A stretch of DNA of 64,000 bases, taken from Watersipora subatra (taxonomy: Eukaryota > Bryozoa > Gymnolaemata > Cheilostomatida > Watersiporidae). The position numbers and the translations under genes are program-made. Under the pieces are notes generated by a model, which had not been told where the DNA came from, did not search any database, and saw nothing but the letters and a program-made list of their open reading frames with translations. The stretch is from the NCBI RefSeq assembly GCF_963576615.1, contig NC_088711.1:58818248-58882247 (forward strand), given 5' to 3'. This document shows, one piece after another, positions 52,700-64,000 of the stretch (positions are counted from its first letter, which is position 1; each line of letters starts with the position of its first letter).

Positions 52700-54790
52700 A
52701 TTCAGTTCAAAGATTACCTCACAATTTGACGGGCATCACGCCAAGTGTTTGTATCAGTAGGGTAATATTGACCAACTCCATGTTTTGAGTTCGAAACATC
52801 GTAAATTAATTCTAATTTTTTATTTCTCTCAAAGAAACTGGCTTTTTTGCCTTGGAATATCCAGCGATGTTTTCCCATGCAAGGTATCAAAATGAAATCT
52901 CAAACAAAGGCAGACATCGTCATATTATTAAAATTGTTCGGCGTGTCACAAATACTTCCATGTGCCCATAAAACCGAAACTAGCTATATTTTCAGCTCAT
53001 TAGCAAGTTTGGCTGGTCAAACTCGCCAATTCTCGCCAAATCTCGTTTTATAGATAAAAGATTTTTACCTCAGATAGCTTAGGAAGAACAGGCTGCAACT
53101 AAATGCACTAAAATTGTGACACGTGGAACAAGCTATTCTTTGCTCACGCGAATGGTAAAAAAAAGTTGCATTTGTTAGGAAAAAACGCCTAAGCTAAAAA
53201 TCTACTTTTGTATTGATTATAAAAGAAAAGCAAAATTTATTTCAGAATGAATAGCAAAATTTTAAAAAAGATGACCTATTGTGCCGCCCGTCACACACCA
53301 TACCAGAAAAATCTACTTGCATACCCCATATCATCATGAGAGATTATTTCATTATAAAAACTTTCTTGTTTCTGTATGTCTGAACATGTTTACTCACTAA
53401 TTGACAGAAAATTATGATCACAAAAAAGTAAAAAAAAATTGCCTATGTGTGTGACCCTATGTTTGGCTCTGCCCGGTCGGATTTTTCTTGCTTGTTCTCG
53501 CGTAAAACAACTCGCTGTTGCTCACTGGGGTGAGCCATGCTGAAACTGACAATTCAGTTATGTATACTGTATACAAAAAAAAACCTTTTTTTTGGCATTA
53601 TACAAAACATGCCTTTATAAATGACCTCAAGACTCAAATTTTGGAGTAATACATTTACACTCTTTCCTTTTAGAATACAAAAACCTGTGGTGAAACCTTA
53701 TGATGCTCAAGTTAATCAATAACTTTTGGGAACTTGGGTTTGGGAACGTTCAGGAAATTCAATCTTATTGCATTTTAACCATAGTGTGATGAGGTATTCC
53801 AAGTAGTGATGAGATTTTGAATTTAGCGATGTATAATGTATTTGTGTTTACTTGCTACCAAGCCAGCAACAGCGCATTTTAAGCAGCTTTGGAAAAATTT
53901 GCAACTGACCAAAGAGGTGCAGTTTATCTTACAACTACCAGCAAGTATGTTTGGGGCCTATGCTTATGTGATGTTAGGCCTATTATAAATGTAGGTTATT
54001 CAGGGAGTCCTGTTTGTCATTCTACTCTAATTCAACTTTGCTTATGCAGGCTCCCTGGGTGGTGTTCATAAAGCTGAAAGATCATATTTCACATCAGAAG
54101 GTTATGCTCGCAGCAACAATAAATATGTCGTATGTTTCAGCCAACTCATACTCACTCAGGCTCTGTAACTCTGAGTCTGATCATCAGGGACCACCGAGAA
54201 AGGAGATGGCTGTAGATAGCCGTTTTCTTATGCCTATGGTGTTTTTATAAAAGCACCTATACTGATCATCCCACTGAACACGTAGCCAGCAGAATAAATC
54301 AGGCTTATGGGGGAATATGGGCACTAATTCAGGACTGACAACTGCCAGCTTATCAACCTGAGAATTGTTTTTCACTTTTTTAGTTTTCCTTGTGCCCAGC
54401 AGCAGTTGAGCATAAGTTATGTTGTGACATTATTATTTGTGTTCATAAAAATTAAGGCTATTGGAGGGTATGTCAGAAAAGTGTCTTATTGCAGCCACAT
54501 TTATATACATGTAGTCGTAAACATTTGCTCCGTTTGATTGTCTGACTTAATAATTTAAGTCAGAAGTTTAAGTTCTTAAAATAATGTTTTTACTTTGATA
54601 AGGTTTATCATCACCGCTATGTACAATATCTTTAACATACCATGAAATTTTTAGTAAGTGTTTGTCTCAACACACAAAGTAATGACATTACATGAGGTCG
54701 AGTTTTTCAAAGCATTCTCTTTTTGCAAATTAAAATAAAAAGGCAAGTAAAAATAATAAAGCATTAAGGCTTTACTGTATACATTTGTAG
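52700..54790. other. MULE interior, no gene recognised
   Basis: Short open frames on both strands without recognisable motifs. The missing N-terminal transposase exons would be expected here, but I could not identify them. Confidence 0.5.
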
Positions 54791-56713
54791 ATGCTCAAGG
54801 TAGTCAACGGCACTGAAGAATTCAGTGCCTTTGAGGTTGTTTGCGACTTTGAGATCAGTCTGCACGAAGCAATAAAAGCAGCAGGACCCAATGTAGAAGT
54901 ATGTGGGTGCTATTTCCACACCACCCAAAGTATTTCTTGAAAGGTTGCAGCTTTTGGTTTGAAATTGGCATACAATAAAGATTGTAATGTACTAGAGATC
55001 GTACAAACATTCTCAAGTATAGGATCTTTTTCGCCACATCACGTGATCGGGGCATTGAGTAAGTTGTATTAAATTAATATGATTATTGTAAGGTAGATTT
55101 TTGTTGTTATACATTTTTATTAATTTCATTTGAATATTATTTGACATGATAAACATTTGAACAAAAGCTGATCAGCAATTGTGCGCATTAAAAAGTTATT
55201 TAAAAGTTAATACACCTGGTTATCGAAAAATGGTGGTGATAGGACTAACGATCAAATCAAGAGTGGAAAGTATTTTACTGATTAATAAGCAAACTACAGT
55301 AGAAGTTGTTTAATGCTATAGTAATCAATGCAGTTCTATGCCTGGAAGATTAGCTCTACATAGAGTATTTGGTTAATAGAATCTTACAAAAATATATGAA
55401 ATGAACGCTTACATTAGTATAAATGGCAATTCTTTACAAGTGGATAGGCATTTTTAAGGCAAAAATTGTATTATTATAAGTATTACTCATGTATAAGTTC
55501 ACCCCGCTATTCCAGAATATTTTAGAAGCACTATAATTGTATCGATTGTTGCTATCCGAAAAAAAATATAGCTTTCAAAAGTTTTTTATTCGATATGATA
55601 AATAGAGTTCATCGGCATGTTTTAAATGAGGTTTTGGTTGACTCACTTATGATATTGTTTGTGAATGGATCACATGCTAAAACAAAAGTTAAGCATTGCC
55701 TGTTCTCAATTGGGTGTGGGCTGCTCAGGAGGTAGTAAAAAAACAAACAGTGCATGCATATCTATAGTCTATTTAGAATTTACAGTTGGAATATTTCGCC
55801 TAATGTTTTCCGAATATATTACTTGTTAAACTTAAAACCGATCGGTAGTAGTTCAGCATAACATTAGCGCCTGCCATATTATGATTGAAAGTGATGTACT
55901 AAGCATGTTCAGTAGAAATATATATGGTATCTTCGCTGATATTTGATACTGGTACTTCTGTGAAATAGCTTTAACATTTATATGCTGAACTATCATTAAT
56001 ATGAGTGTTTGTGAATCCGTAGACAAATGCATGCTTCGTCGCCATTAAATTTGCTATTTGGCTTATTTGCTATTTGCTATTTATGAAAGGGTTTCAATAA
56101 TAACGGCTTTTGCTGGAAAGTCTTTTGTCTTCAACAACCATGAACAATTGTTTTTTATTTATCCACATTGCTCGTGCCATCAAGATTTTGTTAATTAGTA
56201 ACTGGATAGTATGAACACGAGCTATATGGATAAGAATTGATTTTCATATTTTGTAAAATAGATTTTTTAAATATTTTACTGCATATGTGCATATAAAATT
56301 TTATGTAGACAACAGTGCGAGTGCGCAGTCCTCAGTATTTAGGCTAAGATCCTAAAAGGCTAGTGAGCTAACAGCAATCTGCTGTAAATCAGAAACAAGC
56401 TTCCACAAGGTTAAAATAAAAACTGTATGCGATTTTCATCCAAAATTTTGGGTTGAAAAAGATAATTCGTATAGCTTAATCATATTATAAGCTTATTCAG
56501 CAAAGTGTTTTTCCTTAATGCCTAGCCTGGAACAGTCATTTCAATGCATGGTTGGAAAAAGCACCCTTCGATATAGCTTCTCATTTCATGTTTAGAGGAC
56601 GAAGAAGTATTGTATAAACAACAAGCCGCAGCAGCTGCTGAATATAGGAACTATCATTGTAATCTACTTTCTTTGGCAGACTTTGTGTGACATAATGATT
56701 AATTTGTATTGCT

Positions 56714-56768
56714 GAGTGAGTATAAATTGTGTCATAGAGCAATAATTGCTCTATGACACAATTTATGC
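56714..56768. repeat. Hairpin, stem about 23 bp
   Basis: ATAAATTGTGTCATAGAGCA and TGCTCTATGACACAATTTAT around a short loop. Confidence 0.9.
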
Positions 56769-57480
56769 TTAATACTTAATTACTTATAGGCATAGAATTT
56801 ACCAAGTGTAACTGAAAAAAACCTCATAGTCTCAGATTTTGATGATTTTTTAATATGTTGTTGCCTATATTGAAAAACGCTCAAATCCCAAATTTTTATC
56901 CTCTAGGGTCATCGGTTCAGGTGCTATGAGGATTTGAACTTTGACTATTTGTCGCCTGAGTTTGAGGGCAAGTCACATCTAGCTTACTTTAGACTCATAT
57001 AAATTCAAGAATATACAAGTTAGAGGTCTAGATTTTTATTTGTCTACACACAATTTCAATATTTACACAAACAAATAGGTTTGAAATTTTTCGGATGAAT
57101 AATGTGGGAGATAACTCCGAACAAGAATGACCGAAAATGCTATTTTAGCCACTATTCAAAAACAATTATCACTATTAACATATAATTTGCCATTGTTTCT
57201 GTTAATATTTCTGAAATTCTCCAGGCCTCAGCTATCCAAAACAAGTCTCATCTTCTCTGTCGATTCATCGGGTCAGCATCTAGAAGCCATACAAGATTAA
57301 GCTCTTTGTAGAAATACTGCAAAAGTAGAAGTCAAGGTCAACCTGTGGTTTCAACAAAGTCACACATTTTTCTCATGTTTCATACCAATTAACATATGCC
57401 AATTTTATTAAAACCATCAAAAGTTTGTGTTTCAGATTGTAAAATGCTTAAAATTGAGTTCCAAATTCAATGCCCTCCAG

Positions 57481-57962
57481 ACACCTTTGTAAATCGCCTT
57501 AATTAAATGAGATTATCCCCCCTTATCAAGCTTTAACTTGGCTGATTATTATCCTATTGAATTCAAACTTGCTGTGTGCTTGTGGTTTGTGATAGTAATG
57601 AGTTTTAAAATATTTTCTTAACTTACATTTCTCAATGTTATCCATTGTTGTAGCTTGGTAAAATCTATGCCTATAAGAAATTCTATTTGACGCATACATG
57701 TATATATATATATATACATGTATATATATACATGTATATATGTATGTACGCGTCAAATAGAATTTCTTATAGGCATAGAATTTACCAAGCTACAACAATG
57801 GATAACATTGAGGAATGTAAGCTAAGAAAATATTTTAAAACTCATTACTATCACAAACCACAAGCACACAGCAAGTTTGAATTCAATAGGATAATAATCA
57901 GCCAAGTTAAAGCTTGATAAGGGGGGATAATCTCATTTAATTAGGCAAATTTACAAAGGTGT
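57481..57962. repeat. 482-bp near-perfect palindrome
   Basis: Arms of about 217 bp (57481-57697, 57745-57962) differ at only a few bases, around a TATATA/ACATG centre. Ends ACACCTTTGTAAAT and ATTTACAAAGGTGT. Each arm encodes the same 40-codon frame (MDNIEECKLRKYFKTHYYHK start) pointing away from the centre. It lies between exons c and d of transposase copy 1. Confidence 0.92.
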
Positions 57963-58159
57963 TCATATATTCCACTATTCATATATATGAATAGTGGAAC
58001 TGATAACAAACCCCAAAATGCTTTTTAAATGCATTTTTATTTATATGCAATAACTTTCATTTCAGGGAAACTGATAGTTCGCAGGCGGAAAAAATAACAG
58101 AAGTTAGAGGAACAGATTCAAAAGCTCAAGAGACAGCTGGAGCAGGGAAAACGAACAAT

Positions 58160-60127
58160 AAATAGCTACTGGCGGGAATGCTCTGGAGGTTGTTTGTGAT
58201 TTCGAGATTAGTCTCCACGAAGCGGTAAAATCAGCATGGCCCAATGTAGCAATATGTGGGTGCTATTTCCACTTCACCCAGAGTGTTTCTCGGAAGGTGG
58301 CAGCGCTTGGTCTGAAATCCGCATACCAGAAAGATTGTAATGTTCAAGATATTGTACAAAAGCTATCAAGTATGGGTTTCCTTCCACCACATCACGTGAT
58401 CGGGGCATTTGAGTGAGTTGTATTAAATTAGCATGACTGTTTAATGAAGATTTTTATTGTTATATATGTTTATTTATTTCATTTGAAATTCCTATAGTAA
58501 AAACGTGGTCTGCCTTAACATGATAATCATTTGAACAGTTGAAACTGGGTTGTGAAATGTATATATCCTTGGATAGTTTTCTCAAGTTAAACACCTTTAT
58601 TAGACAAAGTCCAGGCAACAACTGTTACAGGTGCGATGACTAATTATGCAATGAACTGGCTTATTAAGATATAAATTATCTAAACATACAAGTAGGAGAC
58701 AATAATGATGTAAGGTCACAGAGAAAGGGTTATAGTACCATTTTCAACATGAACAAATGCTGATCAGCAGATGTGTGCATTAAAAATTGGTTTAAAAGCA
58801 AATAGGCCTGTTTTCTGAAATATGGCATTGATAGGATTAACCATCACTTTATTACTAACGAATATATTGGATGAAACCTTTCATCTGGCTTCTTCAAAAA
58901 TAATATAACTTATAAGTATAATATAACTTCAGTGTAAATTCAAAGCAACCAAAAAATATGAGCTACCAATTGCCATGAAACAGTTTTACAAAGTACATAT
59001 TTTGCAAGAGAGCAAATGCAGCAAACGTTTGAGTTCGCCACCTATAAATCCAACCAAACATCTCATAGTATGATTTCCACCATGCTTCCTCGATGACATC
59101 TGAATCCTTAATTAATATTTTCTCATTTCCTATTGTAGTAGCTTAAAGAGCTCAGTAGCTGTAAGAGAGGCGGCGAAACATTTCCCAGCCATGGAGATGT
59201 TACTAGCCTATTTCCATGATACCTTTATACACGGAGTCATTCCAATCAGTGTATGGAATGTATATTTTCGAGACATAAGCACACGGACTAACAACTATGT
59301 GGAAGGTGAATATAAAAAGCTGAAACAAATTACAATATCAAAAAACTCAGACATCGTCCTTTACACAATATTAGTGATGCTTGGAAATTAGGCTTCCCCA
59401 GTTATTGCATATTGTTTACATTTGTGGAATATGTTGAATCTTGTTAACAAAAATATCTGTCAGCAAAACAATTCTCGCCAGCAGTATGCAGGCAGATTTT
59501 TATTCTTAAGACTATATTCTATAATGATACATCATGTGCCGATATCCTTTGATTCTGATTCATATTATTCTGCTGTTTTAACATATTGAAAACCAGCAAA
59601 GTTTATTGACACTCAATTTATAATTTTGTCTTCCTCAAAGTAATTCAATAAAAAAGAGAAGCGTTCAAAAAGCCGCTGCCTTCACTACAAACTTTAAGTA
59701 TTTTACTGCATATGTGCATATCAAACATTACGTAGACGACAGTGCGAATGTGCAGTCCCCAGTATTTAGGCTAAGATCCTAAAAGGCGCGTGAGCATACA
59801 GCAATCTGCTGTAAATCAGAAATAAGCTTCCACAAAAAAAATAAAAGCTGTATGCAATTTTTATCCGAAATTTTGGATTAAAAAAGATCATTCGTATAGC
59901 TTAATCATACTATGAGTTTATTCAGCAGTGTTTGTCTTTTATGCCTAGCCTGGAACAGCCATTTCAATGACGTCGTTGGAAGGAAGCACCCTTCGATATG
60001 GCTTCTCATTTCATGTCTAAAAGATGAAGAAGTGTTGTATAAACAACGAGCCGCAGCTGCTGAAAAAGGTTTGTCTTTTTACGAAAAAATATAGGAACGA
60101 TCATTATAATCTACCTTCTTTGGCAAA

Positions 60128-60160
<33 letters not shown>

Positions 60161-60355
60161 CTAAACGCTTTTCAAATGCATTTTTATTTATATGCAATAA
60201 TTTTCATTTCAGGGAAACTGATAGTTCGCAGGCGCAAAAAGTGGCAGAAGTTAGAAGAACGAATCCAAAAGCTCAAGAGACAGCTGGAGCAGGGAAAGCG
60301 AACAATAACTAGCTATTGGCGAGCGATAAAATATGCTGTGAATGAAATAATTTAA
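58160..60355 (+). CDS. MULE transposase, C-terminal half, copy 2
   Basis: Four exons with matching phases: 58160-58412 (donor GTGAGT), 59139-59305, 59949-60068, 60213-60355 (stop TAA). Motifs: VVCDFEISLHEAV with the catalytic-Asp region, CGCYFHFTQSVSRKV (the C-x-x-H of MULE transposases), MGFLPPHHVIGAFE, WNVYFRD...RTNNYVEAW (catalytic Glu region), VGRKHPSIWLLISCL, and a Lys/Arg/Gln-rich coiled C-terminus (WQKLEERIQKLKRQLEQGKR). No stop or frameshift interrupts it, but the 5' exons are absent: the frame begins at the duplication junction. Confidence 0.78.
60127..60162. repeat. TA microsatellite
   Basis: Pure (TA)n of about 34 bp, inside the last intron of transposase copy 2. Confidence 0.95.
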
Positions 60356-60867
60356 AATTACCCGCAGTCACTTCATAAAAATCTATTGTATATTGTATTT
60401 ATTGATTCAGTTGATTGTCAGAGAACACTTTTTGTATGTAAAATTATTTATTAAAAAATAGTTCATACCTGTTGGGGCTCTCAGATGAAATTGCTAGAAC
60501 AAGATAAAATCCTAAATATATCGGCTATATAATATCCAAATAATCCGTTAGTTACTTGGCTGGTTTGTTTATGGTAGATGTTTAAAACACATTTTATTAT
60601 TATAGTTACATAATATATTATTACATCGATTAGCTCATTTCTTTTATTTAAATTAGGCATGTGAAGAGTAGAACATGTAAAGTAGAAAGAGGATATGTAG
60701 AAACTTTTTTAACAAGCACTTGTTGCAATTTATGGCACTAATGTCACATGAGGATATTTTACCAGTTTCCACTAAATAAATTACTAGACAATGTCATCAT
60801 TTAGTTGCTAGATATAACTACATGTACTTGGTTCTGTTGCTGCTTTTTTGAAATACCTATTAAGTAA

Positions 60868-62509
60868 GGAACATAGGCCCTTTGAGTATATTGTGCAATC
60901 TCAAGTGAGGAACATAGACCCAAGCAAGTAAAATATGCTCATTATGATGTGAGGAATATAGGCCCTTTGTGTATATTGCGCAATCTCAAGTGAGGAACAT
61001 AGGCCCAAGCAAGTAAAATATGCTCGTTATGATGTGAGGAATATAGGCCCTTTGTGTATATTGCGCGATCTCAAGTGAGGAACATAGGCCCAAGCAAGTA
61101 AAATATGCTCATTATGATGTGAGGAATATAGGCCCTTTGTGTATATTGCGCAATCTCAAGTGAGGAACATAGGCCCAAGCAAGTAAAATATGCTCGCTAT
61201 GATGTGAGGAATATAGGCCCTTTGTGTATATTGCGCAATCTCAAGTGAGGAACATAGGCCCAAGCAAGTAAAATATGCTCGTTATGATGTGAGGAATATA
61301 GGCCCTTTGTGTATATTGCGCAATCTCAAGTGAGGAACATAGGCCCAAGCAAGTAAAATATGCTCATTATGATGTGAAGAATATAGGCCCTTTGTGTATA
61401 TTGCGCAATCTCAAGTGAGGAACATAGGCCCCTTGATTATATTGCGCAATACGAAGCGAGGAACATAGGCCGAAGCGAGTGTATTGTACAATATCGAGTG
61501 AGGCCCTTTGACTATATTGCGCAATATGAAATGGAAATATAGGCCATCATGGTTATTTTTATAAAATAATTGAGTGAGAAACATGGTCCTCATGATGATT
61601 TTTATACTATTACTGTGTGAGAAACTTAAGCTTCAATCATTATATTTATATTATTATCGAGTGAGAAATATAGGTCCTCATGATTATATTTGTAGTTGGT
61701 TAATCTTCATTGAAATAATATTAATATCAAATATAATATTATTTGCGCTTCTATTTGCAGGCAAAAATAAATATCTTCAATTATATTTCATGAGAAGGAA
61801 ACTCCCCATCTGTAGGTGAGATTGTCAGATGTAAATAACGAAACGGTTATGTAGAGAGGGTAATTACAAGTAGCAAAATAAAATCATACTGGCAGCAAAC
61901 AGAAATTGCTTCACGGCAAGACTTATATGCAGAGTTTATATACAAGACAATACAGAATATATTGTAATTATTAATTTAATCACATTATATTAAATAAAAT
62001 AATTACAAATATAGAATTATATTTGTAATATTTTTGAGTGAGAAACATATACCTTACTGAGTGCATTGCAAAATATTATGTGATGAACATCAGCCCTTGC
62101 GAGTATACTGCGCAATATTGAATGAGGAGCATAGGCCTCCATCATTTTATAGATGTTATTATTCAGTGAGGAAGATATGCTTTGATGATTTCATTAACAA
62201 TCAGCGAGTAATATACGTTTTTTGATTATATTTACAAAATCAAATAATCAGAAAACAGGCTTTAGTTTTTTTTAATTTAATTATAATACAATCGCTTGGA
62301 CAACTTATACAGTACGCATTCCTACATAAACTTGTTTATTGTATTCTTGCGTGAGAAACATCGGCAGAGCTAATGTGCTGAGACGAATCATCAGTCACTT
62401 TTACGTCCGCAACGTCTAGACAGCAATAAATTTACTGATTGAGCCGTAGCGATTTGCGGAACATAGGGCCTTGCGGAACATAGGGCCTGCGGAACATAGG
62501 GCTGTCCCC
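60868..62509. repeat. Right composite terminus of the MULE
   Basis: 60870-61430 holds about six near-identical 85-bp units (AGGCCCTTTGTGTATATTGC, GTGAGGAACATAGGCCCAAG, ATATGCTCGTTATGATGTGA); 61.5-62.2 kb has more decayed units; 62462-62500 has three GCGGAACATAGGG units ending at the terminus. Inverted relative to 49.19-51.2 kb, with higher copy identity. Confidence 0.92.
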
Positions 62510-62934
62510 TGTTAAACACGGCCCTGAACGTGCCAAGCTAGGGAAAGCGTGTCGCTGTTATTTGCTTTTGCTGTATTTACGTTAGTTTTGAATTAAAATT
62601 TGTCAGGTGCTGGTTTATTTGCTGAAAAGTCTTTTTTTACGCGCTAATTACTAACAAATATATCTGACAACTATCCTTTCAAATGGCACTGACTGAATTC
62701 CTGCACTTGCTATTTAATAGGAAGTTCAGAGGGCAGCTACTTATGTTGTATAAATGATAAAAATTTGCATGCACTCAAACAAAAAAAGGAGAAAATAATC
62801 TGTCTTTTGTTCCATATTTTTATATACTCCTAATCTACTAGCTTTACCCACTAACTTTATTCGCTAGCTTAACCAACCGTCTTTAAGCTCAGACACCAAT
62901 ATAGCCGGAGCCTAACAAATTGTAATATACAACA

Positions 62935-63505
62935 ACCTAATGACTGTCAATATGGATTTAAGGCTCAAAGAGGTTGTGAGTCGAAGCTGTTGTTTCTGGT
63001 CTTAGAGTATGTTAATAATTTTGATAATAGGATTCAAAATGATATGTTTGTACAAGGCATTGCCAAAGCCTTTGATGTGGTCTCCCATAAAAAAAAACTG
63101 GTCTATAAGTTAGCTAAAAATGAAATACGTCCACATTTAGTAGACTGTATTTCTAATTGGTTTGGGGAGCGATCGTATTTTGTAAGCATTAATGGTGGCA
63201 CTTTCGTTCTGCATAGGGTAACGTCGAGAGTGGCTTCAGGTTCAGCGACGGGATCGCTTTTGTTCCTTATTTACATAAATGTCACACCTGATACAGTGCA
63301 AAACTCGAGGCAGAAACTTTTTGCTGATGACTTGTTATTTCGTTCTGTTGAGAGCCCTGTAGGCATTGTTGCTATGCAGCAAGACTCGGACCATTTAGTA
63401 AAATGGGCTGATGATTGCCAAATGTGTTTCCACGCTTGTAAGTGTGTAACTATGTCTATTGTCAGATCAAACTGCCTGAAACAGCATTCTTACTACCATA
63501 TGTAG
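62935..63505 (+). pseudogene. Non-LTR retrotransposon reverse transcriptase fragment
   Basis: Open from the upstream CQYGFKAQRGCESKLLFL to stop. Motifs in RT order: KAFDVVSHKKKLVYKL, IRPHLVDCISNWFGERSYFV, GSATGSLLFLIYINV (normally GVPQGSVLGPLLFLIYIND), FADDLLF catalytic box, and WADDCQMCFHACKCVTMSI. This order is that of Jockey/CR1/L2-type LINEs. Endonuclease and 3' end are missing, and the region before FADD is altered, so it is a dead fragment. Confidence 0.8.
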
Positions 63506-64000
63506 GGGACCCACTTATTAACAACCCTCTCTTTTTTTAACTTTAGTGGGGTTACAATCAATGATACACAATCATTTGGTGAACATTTACCGTAAAACCT
63601 TTATTTGAACGCCATGGCGCTCTGTCTTTCAGTCCTATTTTTAGAGTGGCACTTTGTTGGAAGTGATGCTCAAATAAAGTGTGGCGTTGTATTTTTCAAA
63701 CTCCTCGTCAGAATATTGAGAAGATAAATTTAACCCTTAACGAGTGAATTGAATGTCGCCCATATGTTGCACTCTCCTTTGGGCTGTGCGACATTAACCC
63801 TTTTGGATGCAAGAAATTTGCTTACCTACTTTCAAGTTGTCATAGATCTCTAAATAAATTTACGCAAGGAAGCCTATACATGCCTCTACCAGTTGACATA
63901 TATTCCTTGCAATTAACCTACGGTGATCTTATAGCCTGCGTTGCAATAAGCAAAAGCTTTGCAGTTTTTTATTTCATTTTAAATTTGAAGGCATATTTTC
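63506..64000. other. Unassigned right edge
   Basis: Contains CCGTAAAACCTTTATTTGAA and CAAATAAAGTGTGGCG, which look like facing ends of a small DNA element near 63590-63690. Otherwise AT-rich without recognisable genes. Confidence 0.4.

Larger units (their letters stand above)
54791..58160 (+). pseudogene. MULE transposase 3' half, copy 1 (decayed)
   Basis: Exon at 54791-55058 reads VVCDFEISLHEAIKAAGPNV, then CGCYFHTTQSIS with TGA where copy 2 has Arg; it also lacks one base before the donor. An exon-c relic starts after TGCCTAG at 56526-56527 with stops. A final-exon relic at 58067-58158 has TAA in place of the Trp codon. The exon equivalent to 59139-59305 was not found. The unit ends abruptly against copy 2 at about 58160. 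Confidence 0.7.
49191..62509. mobile_element. 13.3-kb Mutator-like element (MULE) with 8-bp TSD
   Basis: Left end GGTGACAGGTCTATGTTCC, right end CCTATGTTCCGC in inverse finishing GCTGTCCCC. TGTTAAAC occurs directly before (49183-49190) and directly after (62510-62517). Three CCCTATGTTCCGCA repeats open each terminus, then long tandem arrays continue inward, inverted between the two ends. The interior encodes the C-terminal half of a MULE transposase, present twice, plus a broken minus-strand reading frame. The 8-bp duplication and the transposase type agree on Mutator superfamily. The N-terminal half of the transposase was not found, so it is probably defective. Confidence 0.85.

Overview
The window is AT-rich animal nuclear DNA: short GT-AG exons in long introns, metazoan signalling genes and dense transposon debris. 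The gene content (a TGF-beta type I receptor, a KLHDC10-type kelch protein, a P2X7-C-terminus-like domain protein) and the repeats suggest a marine invertebrate, perhaps a lophotrochozoan. I cannot name the species.

Layout. (1) 1-966, minus: the 5' exons of a protein with the P2RX7 C-terminal (intracellular) domain, running off the left edge. (2) About 1-4.4 kb: intergenic, with a partial foldback repeat, a pyrimidine-rich tract and a possible kelch-like fragment. (3) 4.4-24.6 kb, plus: a 12-exon type I TGF-beta/BMP receptor of the ALK1/ALK2/Saxophone class. All splice phases agree and give a 603-aa model with receptor ectodomain, membrane helix, GS box and a complete kinase; its N-terminus is unusual. 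(4) 24.6-28.5 kb: intergenic between two convergent genes. (5) 28.6-45.1 kb, minus: nine exons of a KLHDC10 orthologue, 396 residues plus stop with only the N-terminus missing. Its introns hold several elements with clear target-site duplications, including a 982-bp hAT-like element, a 723-bp 9-bp-TSD foldback MITE, a pogo-like TA-flanked element and tRNA-derived SINEs. (6) 45.1-49.2 kb: a foldback element touching the splice acceptor of the first visible KLHDC10 exon, a tandemly duplicated repeat and a small hAT-type MITE. (7) 49,191-62,509: a 13.3-kb Mutator-like (MULE) transposon flanked by an 8-bp duplication. Its ends are inverted arrays of tandem repeats of about 45 and 85 bp, and it holds two copies of the 3' half of a MULE transposase gene. 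(8) 62.9-63.5 kb: a non-LTR reverse transcriptase fragment, then unannotated sequence.

The two main host genes are convergent and not obviously linked in function: the receptor carries BMP-type signals through the membrane, while KLHDC10 proteins are known as substrate receptors for Cullin-2 ubiquitin ligases. The most striking structure is the MULE with satellite-like composite termini. Exon borders come from reading splice sites, phase and protein similarity by eye; no alignment or transcript evidence was available.
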